Assembly (NCBI GenBank): GCA_022828595.1
Contig: JAKGHH010000004.1
Coordinates: 24,250,372-24,314,371 of the forward strand
Reading direction: 5' to 3'
DNA length: 64,000 nucleotides
DNA from: Nelumbo lutea
Taxonomy: Eukaryota > Streptophyta > Magnoliopsida > Proteales > Nelumbonaceae
Both the position numbers and the translations under genes were made by a program. Of the stretch, positions 21,950 through 36,900 are shown one piece after another. Every line of letters starts with the position of its first letter. Position 1 is the stretch's first letter. The notes under the pieces were generated by a model. That model did no database searches, was not told where the DNA came from, and was given only the letters and a program-made list of their open reading frames with translations.

Positions 21950-24900
21950 ATGGCAGCTGGACAGCAGAAAAAGCGATTGAATGCTTCCATTGTCATAAGT
22001 TGCAACTTGCAGGATCAGTATAGAGAGAAAAAGAAGAATTTGGAATCACCACCTAATGTATTGAATATGAGATCTCATATTTCACTTGAGTGGGATAACA
22101 TCCAAAAGAGAGCTGTTGCCAAAAAGGAACAGATTGGGATATCTTGGAGGGACTTGTCTCCATTTCCTGATTTTGTTCCTCATCATCACACGGGTTTAGC
22201 AGATGTTTTTGCTATTCCCTGGGAGATTTTTGGGTTGGAAAACATGACTGGGGTACTTTCTTATGAGGTAACAATAAGTTGATGTTTATGCTTCTGTAAT
22301 ATATTTGCATCTATGCATATTTTTGTGGAATATTTTGAGGATGTCCCATGTTATCTATATCTTTAGGTTTGGGAGACACTTCTATCAGAAAAGGAGAGAG
22401 ATTTTCTTATTCAGTTTCTTCCCAGTGGGACAGATGCTGAACAAGTTGTGCAAGCATTACTCTTGGGGGAAAACTTTCATTTTGGAAATCCATTCCTTAA
22501 GTGGTAAGTTTTGATATATCTATTTCCAAAACTTAATGACAGCTCTTTTCATGTTTTTTTAGTCATTTATTTATAGAATTATGATGGAAAAGTAGAGGTT
22601 TAAATCGTGTTATGTGCATTAAAGAGGAAGATCAAAAAGTCTTGATGGTGATGCTTATAGGATGATGACGATGTCCTATTACAGTAGAGGACTTCCTAAT
22701 TATGAGAAAGCTGCAATTAATTTGGTGGTGTTTGTTTATCATAAAGACTGATATACTATTTCATGGCACTGAAGTTTCATGCAAGTATTTTTTTGACTTG
22801 TATATTTTTTTCTTCTTAAATGTTAGGCATTTTTAGCTGTAATCTACAACTAGTGACAGTCCTGAAATTCTGGACATGACTTCCAGTGTAATACCTTTTG
22901 GGGAAATTTCATAAATTTTGTTCAAGAATATGAAAAATCTGAAAAGATTTGGAAAAATTAAAATATTAGAAGAAACACAAAATTTATATATGAATTTTCA
23001 GGAAATGTTGAAAGAGGTGTATGATTACACACTCAAAATGTTTAGAAAAACTCTATCTACAAAAAACAATAGAATTGGCATTGATTAGAAAATCTAATTT
23101 GTTATATGGCAGGTATACTTAAAAACCACATAGGATTCTTATATTAGGAGTTCTTGACTCCTTTCCTTTGAGATTCTTTAAATCATCTCTACCTTGAGTT
23201 CTGAGGCCATGATATTTATGCTTATTGTAAATACTTGATTATTTAACTATTTTTTTAAAAAGTTCTGCAGTCTAGAAAGCCCAGTAAGCATTGGTGATCC
23301 AAAGGTCCATAATCAACAATTCCAAGTAAACTTTTCTTTAATTTATGCAAAAAACGTGCTTTGGGTGTTTTCTATGCCTCATAATTGTTGCCTATTGATT
23401 TTGGCAAAATTGATGAAATTTCCTTGGCTGTGTTTGATTTGAAAGAAAAGGTAGAGAAAGGAAGGGGAAGGTAGGGAATCCTGTCAGCCTTAACGTTTCA
23501 TCTGAACTTGGAATATTGTATTTAATAGAAAATTTGACTGGTATGCCCAAAGTTTTTGAAATATTGGGGAAATATCGAGAGACATTTGGATTTTTTTTTT
23601 GGTTCCAATGGTTTATATTTTGCCTCTTAGGGGAAGATCATGCTCTGTTTCAGGGAAATTGTGAACCAGGGTACAGATTGGGATATCTTCATGTTAAGCC
23701 TAGTCCCTATTACCTAACTTGCTTATTCTTTTACAAACACCATTAATTGGTTATGACATTGTAGTCTTGCTGTCTACTTCCACTATTAGATTCCTTATAT
23801 TCATCATTTTACTCATTCTAAATCCCTGCACCACAGCTAGCAATTTGGTCATATTAGAATAACCAATCACTATAGGCCCTGAAAAAAGTGCTGGAATCGT
23901 TTCACAGCTATCTTTGAGCACACATCCTATGCCTGAATTGCCCAATTTCCCTAGATACATCTGTCAAAGTCAAGTTTAGCTTGATTCATAGCTGGTGGGA
24001 TCCATTTGACAATGATATTGGGCCTTGAGCTTGTAGAGTGGGCTACAATCCACCATCTACAAAGAGTAGCTCCCTTGGGAAAGGGTTCAAAGATCTTTAG
24101 TGTCTTGATCCAATACACCACTTTTATTGATATGTTCTCAATAACTTTCTTTTTCTAGGTAGCTTCTTCATATTGAATATTCTTGCTTTCCATTCTTCCC
24201 AAAGAGACCAGAGACCAAAGGATGATGATGGCTTTAGTGCCCTTCCATGCAATCTTTCCTCATTTCTTGGTTGGTTATAGAAGTCTTGAATAAGCTTTGG
24301 GGACCACCTGCCACCAAAAAGAGTAGAAAACAATCCCAAAATTGTACTATTTTTGGATTTGACTTGGAAGTGGAGAAGATTGAAACGTGGGGCTTTGGGC
24401 AACCCTTGAATGGGGGAAAAGAGAGGGTATTGGGAATGAGAAGGGTAAACGACAGACTATTCTTGTTTATGTTCCACAACAAGGAAATGGCGGAGAAGAT
24501 CCTGGACTTAGAATCAAGGATGGAAAGGGAGTTTGACCTTCGACTTGGCTAGTGGTACCTGATGGCAAGCACATTAACAGAACAGAAAAGAAAAAGGGCA
24601 GTGTGGGTTGATGTTTTTGGAATTATTGTTGTCAAAATCTTTCAATTTACTATATGATTCACGATTTGAATCACAAATCCCAAGGGTTTCGATTCAAATC
24701 TTATGTCTGAATCCTATTCTGCAAAAACCTTACGTTTTTTGTTTGAATACTAGAATTTGATTCATAAATCTTATGATTCACTACAATTCAAATAAATTTA
24801 ATTAAGAATTAGTTCTCTACTTTGTTATGTTTTTGTTTATATTTAGTTTTGCTAAGGGGGACTTTTTTTTTTAAATTCTATTATCTTAGGTACATATATC

Positions 24901-27900
24901 GTATACATAGACTAAAATAGGGTAAAGTCACTTTCCTATATATATATATATATTTAGCTTTTTAATATATCTATAATTCGTTTTTGACAAGTTAATAAAA
25001 AATAGAAATAATCTTATGATTTATGATATGATTCACGATTTGGTTCAATTCAACTCTCTACAATTTACGATAGATTACAATTTTCAAAACATTGGTTGGA
25101 ATCCCACTGCATGGATAGAGTATTCTTACCTTTGAGGCATCAGAGATCATCGTGGCAAGTTGCTGAATTTCGATGGCAGGAATAGATCCTGGGATAAATC
25201 GGACTTGGCGAGACTATTGGTAGAGGTGGAGGATATTTCAAGTATACCAAGCAAATTGAACTTGCTATTTTTAGGGGAGAAATATGGACTGAGGCTAGTT
25301 GTGGAGGGGGAAGATGCTACATTCTACATTCCTGCGAAATGCACAAGCAAATACGAGGAAAGAGGTGGGGAAACACAGATGGGAGATGATTGAGAGAGGC
25401 AGAGGACTGTTACAGAAGCAGGGATGATGAAAAGTCAAGAACAGGTGGAGGTTGAGATTTGAAAGGTCAAAAGCAGAAATTGGGGTGGGGGTGGGAGGAA
25501 AGAGTGATGGATGGGGGGAAGGGGTATACGAGGAGACAAGAGAGTTGGAGCATAGGAGATGGTGGTCAATTGAATAAATGGAATGGGCCCACAATGAGAA
25601 AGGAAGATGAAGGTATATTAGAAAAGAAAATAGTTCGATGGGGTTAAGGGTTACAAAAAGTAGGGGTAAATTTGGAAATAGGAAAATAGAGGGAGATTGA
25701 GGATTACAAAGGAGTTGAAGAAAGACTGGGTCTGGGTGGTGACAAGGTTTGAAACATAAAAGGTCTCATTGGTGCTGAGTGTGGGAAGATGAACTGAGAG
25801 GATCATGAGGAATTGCACCCCGATCTAGGAAATAGCAAAGGGAAGAGTATGGTGGGGCGGGACTAACAAGGATAGGAGCAGGAAAGCTTAAAGGAGGATG
25901 GCCTGGTGTTGGAAGTGTGTACAACGAGGATGCAGGCATGCCAAACTCAGGAAGGTCGGTCTCCAAGACTTTTTGAGATCAAAACAGAGGGGAAGGAGGA
26001 AGGAACAGTCGAGAACGAAAAAGAAGTCATTTTAAGAAAAAAAAGTGACAGTCAGTGGGTCCTGTATTGATGAGGTAACTCCAATTATTTCTCATTTCTG
26101 ACACATTAGCTGAGTTAAGAAGAGAAGAGGAGGGGAGGTAAGGGAAGGAGAAGAAGAGGAGAGGGGAGGAGGGGGGAAGAGAAAGAGGCAGATGGGAAGG
26201 AAGGGGGTAGGGTTTATAACAGGAGAAGAAAGTTGTTAATGGATTTCTTGGGAAAAGAAGGGGAGGAGGGAGGTGCAAGAGAAGTAGAGGAGATAGGGGA
26301 AGAGGAAGAGTGTGGGAAAGAATCAGAGGAAAGGGGGAAGGAGGTTCAAGACAGTGTAGAAATAATGCATAGTGGGGAAGTGGAATAAACTGGTGGAAAT
26401 TGAGGTTATGGTTGGAAAATCTCTCGGATTCTTCTTCTGGGGTGGGGAAGGATTTGTGAGGATTGCTTTTGAACAATTTGAAAAGAAGAAAAGAATTGGA
26501 GAAGGATAAGGGCTGGGGTGAAGAAGGTTGAGAAGAGGAATGTTTAGAAGAGGTTTGAGGGTGTGAAGTTGTGAGACAGGGCAGGAGTAAGGGGGTAGGG
26601 AGGATGAGGATGAGGCCATTAAGTTGGATTATAAGAGGACTGAGGAAAGGAAGAAGAAGGGCATTGGTCAAAATCTGATTAGAATTCACAAACTAGAGGT
26701 GCTTCTGTTACAGGATGCGAAATTGGAGAACTGTGATATGAGGTTGAAGATCGAGATATGGGGAGAAAATTTGGACTGGGTTTCAGTTCTTCTAGAATCT
26801 GAGCAAGTTGTTGGAATGCTTTTGGAGTGTCCTTGTACCGCAAGCTTGTATTGTTGATCTTTTCCATTTTGTCTAGTTATATGGGTGTGTCATCTTGACA
26901 ACCATTTGGATTGTAACGTTTCCCTTTTTTATTTTAATAAAATTTTCTCTTTATTCTTCAAGAAAAAAAAGGAACCTGTACCATTCTTTCTGAGATAGCC
27001 TATAATTGTAACGTTTCCCTTTTTTATTTTAATAAAATTTTCTCTTTATTCTTCAAGAAAAAAAGAACCTGTACCATTCTTTCTGAGATAGCCTATAATT
27101 GTAACGTTTCCCTTTTTTATTTTAATAAAATTTTCTCTTTATTCTTCAAGAAAAAAAAGGAACCTGTACCATTCTTTCTGAGATAGCCTATAAGTGTATG
27201 ATTCCCCTTCCACCACTAAATGTTTATAATTTAGAGATATAGCTTGTCTCAATGCTTGTGGATCTGCGAATGATTCTTCCTGTTAAATTACCAAAGCTAA
27301 TGGGTCTGGAGAACAAACCAAGTTCAAGTATGTTTCCACCACAACTCCTAAACACTCTGCCTATGCCTGAAGAACCTGGATTCCTAAGCTGCACCCATTA
27401 AAGTTCAACTTGATGAATCCAGGGACAATAGGATTGTTGCTGATGATGATCTTGCTACAAATTGTCAATTTCTAGTGATGTCTTCTATGAAAGGAGTAAA
27501 TGCTTCCATATATTTCTTCCAACAAAATTTTATCTCCTTTCTTTGGTAGAAAGAAGGAAGATGAGCTAAAGATGCGGCATTGCTATTGATTGTGGCATGA
27601 AGAAGTATGTAGAAGTGCCGAAAAAGTGAATTTGGCTGTAGTTGGATCAGGTTTAGATTGGATCAAATACATCAGATCCGATCTGATTATTAAACCTTTG
27701 GATCCAAATCCAACCCCAAATCTGATATGCCGGACTCTGATAGGATTCATATTTAATCTGCATCCAACTTATTATGCTTAAAGTGACAAGAAAAATAATA
27801 AACTAATAACTTTTAACTATACATGAATAATAAATGTATATAATGCAAAATATCAAAATGATCAATTATAAACTTTATAAAATTGTATATAATATCTATA

Positions 27901-30900
27901 TACAGAGTATATCTATATATGACATGTAAATTTAGTAATAACAGGAGTGTAAATCGGGATACACTTGGGATTGGAAACCAAGAGATAACTCAATGTGACC
28001 ATTTCTGGTACCCTGGTTCAATAATTTGTAACAAGGGAGAGGATGAGAAGGATGCCACCTAGAGAATTAGAGTGGGTTGGGCAAAATGGACGGGTGTGTC
28101 TGGACTTTTGTGTGATAGGAGAATACCATCTAGATTAAAAAGAAAATTCTATAAAACAGTTGTAAGGCCAGTTATGTTGTATGGAGCTGAGTGTTGGGCA
28201 GTCAAGAAACAACATGTTCTGAAAATGGTTGTGGCAGAAATGCGAATGCTAAGATGGATGAGTGGAAAAACTAGAAAGGATAGGATCAGGAATGAAGCCA
28301 TCTTTAGAAACCTAGGAGTAGCTCCAATAAGTGATAAAATGAGAGAGTAGGCTAAGATGGTTTGGTCACGTGCATAGAAGAGCACCAATAGCTCCAGTTA
28401 GAACTTAGAAGAAGTGATTTGTTACAAGTGGAAGGGGTTAGAAGAACTAGGGGTAGACCAAAAAGGACATGGGTAGAAGTAGTAAGAAGTGATTTAACAC
28501 TAATGATTTAACTGTGGATATGGACCATATGGTTTTAAATAGATCGGATTGGTGAAACAGGATTCATGTAGCCAACCAACTCCATATAGTTGGGATAAGG
28601 CATGGATGATGATGATGATGATATACACACATTGTTATCCTACATATAAACATAAAATAATAATTTTTTAATTGGACCGGATGGGGTTAAATCCGCATTG
28701 AGTTGATTATTAATCAGATGCAAGTTTTAACATCCAAATCCAAGATAATCGAATTCAGTGTTGAATTGGATATCAGACTTTCAGAGTCCATTGACAGCCC
28801 TAAAAGTAACAGTGGAAAGGCATATCAAGTAATACAATAGAATGACGAAGAACTTCAAGGAGGGGCTGCAGCTCACGCCTCTCGCTGGGATGTTGTATGA
28901 ACTCACTCTAAATTTGCTTCTGAATTACTAAGTTTATTATCACTCATCAAAAAATAGAATGACCAAGAACATGAGTTGGATGAGTTGATGATGGAACATT
29001 TGTATCTCTTTGTTCTATTACTATTGCTTCTTGTTTATCTTGCTTCTGCTTATCCTAAAAAGGACAATACTCCATGCACTGTATGAATCTTCTCTAAGGT
29101 CTCCTGACAGTGACAGGTCTATGGGTGATTGGTTGGGGTGTTAATATCAGTGTATTTTTTGTGCCCAAATGTAAAAACAAAATTTTTCATGCCAACTTGC
29201 AATTTACTTGTTTAGAACTTAGAGATAATTATGAAGTGTGCAACTTGGGCAGGCTCAGATTGCAGTGTAAAATCAAGTCGGGTAACCATCTTGCACCTCT
29301 AATAACTAAAATGGATATAAACCTTTCACTGATATCTGAATTATGTGGAGTACCATATTTTAATGTGCTTTGTTTTTTTGAACATGTTATTGCAGGGGGT
29401 CCTCACTGTGTTCTGGTGATCTTCACCCAGATGCTATTCTTTGCCAGGAACAAGATTTCAAGACTAACAAGAAAGCTTACTACTCAGAGTTGCAAAAGTA
29501 TCACAATGAGTATGTAATATTAAGTTAAGATACCGCTATTACTTAAAGATTTTATTTAGTGTTTACAAGGGATCATCTTGTGTGTGGTAATCTGGGACTG
29601 GAAGGAGAATTATAATGAGCAACTTGTGAGAAAATAGGGGTGATCAGCTATATGCTGTTTTCTTTGTATGCTACTACCTATGATTGTGGATAGTAGGGAT
29701 TTTCCTATTCAAATCAATAACATTTTTTTACTGTTCATTATTGAAAAAGGTTCATTTTAGTGTGCATGGTCGTAATCTCTTAAACCTCTTGTTGCAGTAT
29801 TGTTCAGAATCTGCAGAAGTGGAAGGAGAGATGGGCAAGCAGCAAGGACCCTGAGAAGGATATTGTCCAGAAGATGTGGTGGTTGTTCTTCTTTATTGTT
29901 GTGTTTTTCAGAGAATGTGCCTACTTAAGTAGAAAGTATTCTTTACAATATATGGTCACTTTATGGATCGTTCTGTGTTGAGTTTTGCACTGTGTACTAC
30001 CACCTTCATTTTTTCTTGATACTAAATAAAAAAATTTATTAGAAGTACAAAAAGAACAAAATACAGCTGATAAGATAATCACCAAGGTAAACAGAATCAA
30101 GAGATCCCAGTAAACACCCAATTTAGGCACCTATTAACAGTCACTACTCTCCCCACTGAACAGGAAAAATGTGAAAAACAACCAATGTTCCAACAAGAGC
30201 TGCATCTCAATCCCCAAAAGCCTTTTGGTTCAAGTTAATCAATCAAACAACCATTACACCTTCAGCCACCCCATTAATATTCTCTAATCTCCTCATTGGA
30301 GTTTAGTAGTAGCTTTACCTTTCTCTAACTCTCTTCTGACTCCAAGAAAATTTTCCTTGCCATTTTTTTATCAGTACTTTCCTTGCAAAACCTCTTCACC
30401 TCCTAAGAAGCCCAGCCTCCTACCAACCTCTACTTTTTTTTTTTGAAAAGGTAAGGTAATTTATTAAATTAAGAACCAGTACAAAGGAGCCTAGGCCATT
30501 AGAGGCTGCCTAGAGCCACCACAAATTACAGATACAACCAGTTCTGAGATCTAAACAACATACTCAAATTCTGATTTTTAAACAACTCCGATGCCGACAC
30601 CCAGGACAGAAGTTTACCCACAGCTATCTGCACAATTTCCTCTGAAGATTTAGCTTTGCCCTGAAAAATTCTGTTATTTTTTTCAATCCAAATAGTCTAA
30701 AGCACAATAGCCGGGATAGTCTTCCAAACCAAGATAACTTTCTTGCTGAGACCCTCAATCTGCCAACAGATCAACAGATCCTTCACAGAAATTGGCATTA
30801 CCCAGCTGATTTCCAAAGCTTGGAGAAAATGCCTCCAAATATAATTCGAGACTGGGCAATGTAAGGCCAGATGTTCAGTAGTTTCTACTACCCCACCACA

Positions 30901-33900
30901 TAAGCCACATGACATATCCGAAATCTGAATGCCACATTTAACTAGATTAACTTTGGATAGACATTTATTTAAAGCCATTGTCCAGAGCAAAAACTTCACT
31001 TTAGAAGGACTGAATGAGCTCCAAATCTGCCTTGCCGGAGTTTTCCTGACCTGAACTTATCAACTTACTGAACATAGACTTAACAGAAAACATGCCATCA
31101 GCTTCCCATTTCCATCTCCAAGCATCCTCCATGTTTGGGTCAATCATCTTGTTCTGAAGCAGGCCCAACAGAATTGCATACTCCTCAATTTCCCAGTCAA
31201 AGAGGCGCCTCCTACAAGTTAGGTTCCAACTGAAAGAGTTACCATCCACGTTGAAATTCTCAGCCACCGAGGAGTCCTGATTTACAGAAATTTGATACAA
31301 GAGAGGAAATGCATCTTTCAGACACACTTTAGAACACCAAGAGTCTTTCCAAAATTTGATTCTTTCCCCATTTCCCAAGTTGTAACCGATTTCTTCCTCA
31401 AATAAACTAGTGTTGTTCATTATACCTGTCCAAATGGAACTTATCCCTCTTGAAATAGGAGAATTGGATCTTCAATCACCTCAGTCCACTCCATATTTGT
31501 CCACAATCAGCTTTCTCCACCAAGCGTTTCTTTCATTTGCAGATCTTCAAAGCCATTTACATAGGAGGGCAGAATTGAATTTCTTCAATTTTCTTATTCC
31601 CAACCCTCCAACTTCCTTAGGAAGACACACTTGATCCTAGTTTATAACATGAACCTCCTTCTCCTCCCAACCTCTCCAGAGAAAGTTTTTTCTGTAATTG
31701 CTCCACTTTGTTAGCCACTTTGGAAGAAATAGGAAATAGGGAGAGGTAGTAAGTAGGTAAATTAGAAAGAGTACTCTTAATCAAAATCACTCTCCCCCCA
31801 AAAGAAAGGTATTTAGCTTTCTAGAAAGCCAATTTCTTCTACATTCTTTCAATCACTGGATTCAAAATCTGAGAGGAAGTATATTTAGCTCCCAGAGGGA
31901 GCCCCAAGTACTTGACCGGAAGATGGGCAGTTTGACAAGCCATAGCTTGTGCACAAACTTCTAGATTTGTAACAAGACCTACAAGGATAATCTGAGATTT
32001 ACTCAAATTAACCTTAAGGCTAGACATCACCTCAAACCAACTCAAAATTCCAAGCACCACCTCTAATTGGTTAGGAGAAGCATCAACAAAGCATAAGGTG
32101 TCATCAGCAAATTGAAGAATATTGACTTTTTCTTTCCCTGGAGCAATTGCAAAGCCCTCCCAAAGCCCATTCTCAGTAGCTTTCTTGCTAAAGAGAGATA
32201 AAATTTCCATGACACAAATGAAGAGTAGGGGAGAGAGAGGGTCACCTTGCGTCAAACTTCTTGAACTTCCAAAAAACCTTGTCGTTTGCTCGTTAGATGG
32301 AGAACTTAGGAGTCTTAAGACAAACTCTGATCCAGTTTCTCCAAAAGCTGCCCAAAATTCATTTTCTCTAAAACCAGATCCAAGTAGTGCCAGTTAACAT
32401 GATCATAAGCTTTTTCAATATCCAGATTACACAGAACACTTGGGGTCCCCTCTCTTATTTTGGACTCCAACAGTTCATTAGCAATGAGAATAGAGTCAAC
32501 CATCTATCTACCCGGGACAAAAGCACTTTGGTTACAAGAGATAACACTGCCTAACACACACTTCATTCTTTCAACCAAAACCTTAGCCAAGATTTTGTAG
32601 AAACTGTGCAAGAGACTAATGGGCTCGAAGTCCTTTATATTGACAGCCCCCTCAATTTTTGGAATAAGAGTGATGAAAGTTGCATTCAGACTTCTCTAAA
32701 AGGAGGCATTAGTGTGAAATGCCTGAAACACCTGCATCAGATCACTCATCACAATATCCCAACATTTTAAATAGAATAGATTAGAGAACCCATCAGGACC
32801 CGGTGATTTATCATTTTCTAGCTTCTTTACTGCACCCTTAATTTCCTCTTCTGAGAATGGTCTCTCTAACCAGATTTTCTGCTCTTCATTTAACTTATTA
32901 AATTGGAGCTCGGAGGGAAAAGGTCTATGAACCCACTTCTCTTTATAAAGGTTCTTATAGAAAGAAGTAGCTACAGATTTGACTTCAGAACTAGACTCAC
33001 CACACCTGTCCTCCCACACCAGCTTGCTGATTGAAGAGAACCTAGCACGAGCATTTGCCATTTTGTGAAAGAACTTTGTATTTTTATCCCCCTCTTTAAG
33101 CCAAATGGATTTAGCTCTGTCTCCACTTCCTCTCTTCCTCAACTGCCATCTTATCATATCTGATTTTTGCAATTGACCTCTTAAGTCTCAGATCTTCAGA
33201 CAAGGGACCCACCTCTTCAGCTCTATCAATCTCTACAATGGTGCTCAACAAAGCCTTCTTATCAGTAACCCACTTCATATTCTTCTCCTTACTCCAAATT
33301 TTTAGTTTACCCTTGACAACCTTTAATTTTGATGCCATAACGAAAGAACTAGAGCCCTCCACTTGCAACTCATTCCACACAGAGCTGATTAAGGGGATAA
33401 GATTTTCCTCCTCAAACCAAGCATTTTCAAACTTAAACGGGGATTTGACTATCTCACGGAGACCACAAACAAGCTGAATAGGGCTATGGTCGGACATCGG
33501 TCTAGGAAGGGTAAGCTGTCTGAAATCAGGAAAGAATTCATCCCAGTTTGAAGAAAGCAAGAATCTGTCCGGCCTAACCAGGGTCGGGACAGATTGGTTA
33601 TTGGTCCAAGTGAATCTATTACCCTGAATTGGGGACATCCATTAATTCCATACTGTTTATGAAGTCAGCAAACATGTTCATCGGACCAGTTCTTCTACCC
33701 CCTGTATTCTTCTCATCCACCGAAATAGTTGCATTAAAATCACCCCCAATTACCCAAGGACAGTTTTGAGGGTCTCTCAAATCTGATAATTCCACCCAAA
33801 AAGCCACCCGAAAGTTAGCATCAATAGGACCATAAACGTTTGTGACTTGAATAAGTTTTCCATCTTGTAGTTTCAGTTTCAGAGTGATTGAGAAATTACT

Positions 33901-36900
33901 AATTCTGCAAGAAACCAAAGAACAAAAAGTAGGGTTCAAAGGCTCACAATTTCACCAGCACTCCCCAAGGCAGCCAAGGCCTTCCATCTGACCTGACCCT
34001 CCCCCCAAACACTTCGAATTGTAGTAGCATCAACCCACTCCAGCTTAGTTTCTTGGAGCAAGACAATCTTAGACTTCGATTGCTTCAAAGAATCGCATAC
34101 CATCATCCTCCTCCTTCTCGACCCCAGTCCTCTAACATTCCGGGAAAGAATTTTCACTTCCATAAGAAAAAACTATAGAAAAGGACCCACACTTCACATC
34201 TTCTTAGACCCCCTTGCAGCCCCTTCACTGCTACCCGCCTTATCATTCAGACCCCAAGTTAATCTCATCATTTCTCTGCTTCTCTTTGTTTTTAATCCCC
34301 CCTTTTTTGTTGCCATATTTCCCCTCTTCATAAGCACTCTTTGTTCAATTCCTTCCAAGAACTTAATAGTATCAACTTCCATCCCCTCCATCGAAATTCC
34401 CAGGAAAGTCCCCAGCCCCAGAAGTTTCGATGTCACCCAAGAAGATTGATTAGTTTCAAACTTACTGTCCTTGCCTACCTCCGCGGCTGATGAACTCGCT
34501 TTCCCCTTGTTTCCTAACAAGACTTCTCCGTTGCTTCTCCTCATTTGCTTGGGGCTTACACCACTATTTCCCAACTCTTTGGATTGATCAAGACAATTTC
34601 CCACATTCCCACTATGAACCTCATTACCCACCACCGCAATAGGGGTCGCCATCAACAGAGTCTCTTCCACTGGCACCAGAGGCAGCTCTTGACTTTGTTG
34701 CCGCTTGTTGTCCATCTCCCACACACTTTTTGAAGAAGACCAAACTTTTTGAGATGAAGTAGCAGCCTGACTCAGATCACCCATCACCATATTATCAGGG
34801 CTAGGAATGTGGGCTAGAGGAGAACCAACATTTGGATTCAACTGCTGTTTGGACGGTAGACTAACCCAGGTCGGTTCCAACCAAACCGGACTATAACCTG
34901 TTTGTCTACTAGTGCGCCACCGAGGCTCACTAAAAAACTTTTTACCTTCAAGTTTCTTCGCCAATTGAGTAGAGTGGGTAGACAAGGACTTAAATCTAGC
35001 TTGACCCGAATCTGGAACCTGAGTCCAAATCTGGATCTCGTCATCCTCCTTGGAACCCGATCCGGCCCCTTGTTAAGTCTCCCTCCCCTTAAACCTCGAG
35101 ACCTCCACGTCTAATTCCGCATGTAATTCTTTAATGCATTGCTTTATGAGAGTTTTTAAATCCTCCACCCTCGGAAAATCCCCACTTCTTCCCTTCATTA
35201 ATTATGGGGTGCAAGATTCAAAGCACTTAGCTTGAGGACGATTCTGGCCGTCCAGCGGAACTGCTTATGGGCGGATCAGATTGATCCCACGACCATCTTC
35301 TTCCCCTTCGTCGACCTCTGGCGAGCTACTCAGTGGCGGTTAACTCAATGACCTTTATGGAACTCTTGCGGTAGTGAGCTTTCTCCCTCGTCTTCTAGTA
35401 CCACCGTGTTAGAGATTTCCAAGCTCCTTCCCTGCAATCGGAAATGATTGTTCTCATGAATCTCCTGCGTCCAACTTCAGACCGTCGGCAGCAACTCAGG
35501 CCAAATACAAATTTCAAAAACTGACTCCCCCACAACAACCTCCACTTTTTCAGGAATCTTCCCAGACCTTTTCACCTTCATTCGAGCCCACTCACAGGTT
35601 GAAAGCTCCTCAGGGGAGTCATCGGTTTCCATGAAACCACCGCAAGCATCCCCTATGTTCTTGATCACAATCGGGCACCACAATATTAGAGGAAGACCAT
35701 ACACCCTCACCCAGATGGTTTTTGAACGATCTGAATCTTCGCTTGATTCCGGATAGAAGCAACCAACGCTTCCCCTCACCAATCCAGAAAGAGATGATTT
35801 TTCCCCATTTTCCATGGACCTTGCTTAAGGATCCAAGCCGCCGCTGATCTCGACGAGAATATGAATAGGAAGAGGTCATCGGCTAATTTCTGTACTTTCA
35901 CTCCTCCCACCTCCTCCCAACATCTACTTACCCATTTTTCCACTTCTTGAAAACCCGCCCTCCACTGAAATCTTCCCACCAAGCAATCTCTCAGGAATCT
36001 CCTTCTAGCCTCTATGCTTTGGGACTCTGTAAATATCATTTGTCTGTCCACCTTCTTGATTTCAGACTGCCCAAAATTCGGCCAAACTCCAATCAAAACT
36101 GCCTTACTGTAAGAGAAGTTTGGTCTCCTCCTCGCCCCCTTCTCTACACCCCTGTACCAATTCCTAGCTTTCCATCTCCTTCCACCTCTCTGATCTTTCC
36201 GAAGAGATCTACCTCGAAACGTCTTCACCCCGAGCACTCAACCTGTATTCATGTCCCGTATTCATCTCCTTCCACCTCTTCTGATCTTTCCGAAGAGATC
36301 TACCTCGAAACATCATCATTTTCCTTCTTTTGTTGGAGGGGACTTCAAAATTATTAAGTTCAGATAGTGGATTAGGACTTTTTGATTAATATCATGAAGA
36401 GGTGTAGTTTTGGGAACGTATGGTGTAAATGGATTAGAGGTTGTTTGCAAACAAGTTACCTTTCTGTTTTAGTGAATGGCTTGGCAGTTGATTTCATTGA
36501 AGGCTTATGAGGCCTTAGACAAGGTGATCCACTCTTTCCCCTCTACTTTTTCAATCACCCTACTGAGGTCCACTTTCTTATCCACATTGATTGAACACCT
36601 TATCAATAATTATCTATCAAGAAAAAAAAATTAGTATCGCCTTCAGTCAAGATCCTTTTGAATGCTTGCACTATTTGCTTCTTTTTATCATTAATGAATG
36701 CTTTTATCATTGTTGCTGATAATAAAGAGTATATCATAGTGGTCCATGATTTCTTTGGGACTTCTTTGTAAACATGGCTTGAAAAGTTCTTGGGGATGAC
36801 ATCCTTGCCATCACATTGTAATGCTACAGCTTTATTTAATTCTAATAAATTAATTACCTTCTGCTGATAAAAAAAGACTATATGTCGTAGTGGTCATGAT

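Noticed and set aside
23271..23325. Possible extra exon in the NFRKB-like gene (acceptor TTCTGCAG, donor GTAAAC)
   Set aside because: It would put 55 bases between exons that already join in frame and would break the phase of the next exon; the direct join gives the conserved LKWGSSLCSG.
26027..26689. 220-codon Pro/Ser/Leu-rich reading frame on the minus strand
   Set aside because: It is the complement of the purine-rich ORF1 stretch of a plus-strand LINE and has no domain or splice context.
30697..34163. Several long minus-strand ORFs as host genes
   Set aside because: They are pieces of one LINE ORF2 (endonuclease, reverse transcriptase, zf-RVT) in shifting frames.
30425..36550. Shared word CCTCTACTTTTT at both sides of the large LINE as a target duplication
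   Set aside because: The right-hand match lies inside a different LINE relic (PLYFF codons) about 200 bases beyond the 5' end; coincidence is more likely.
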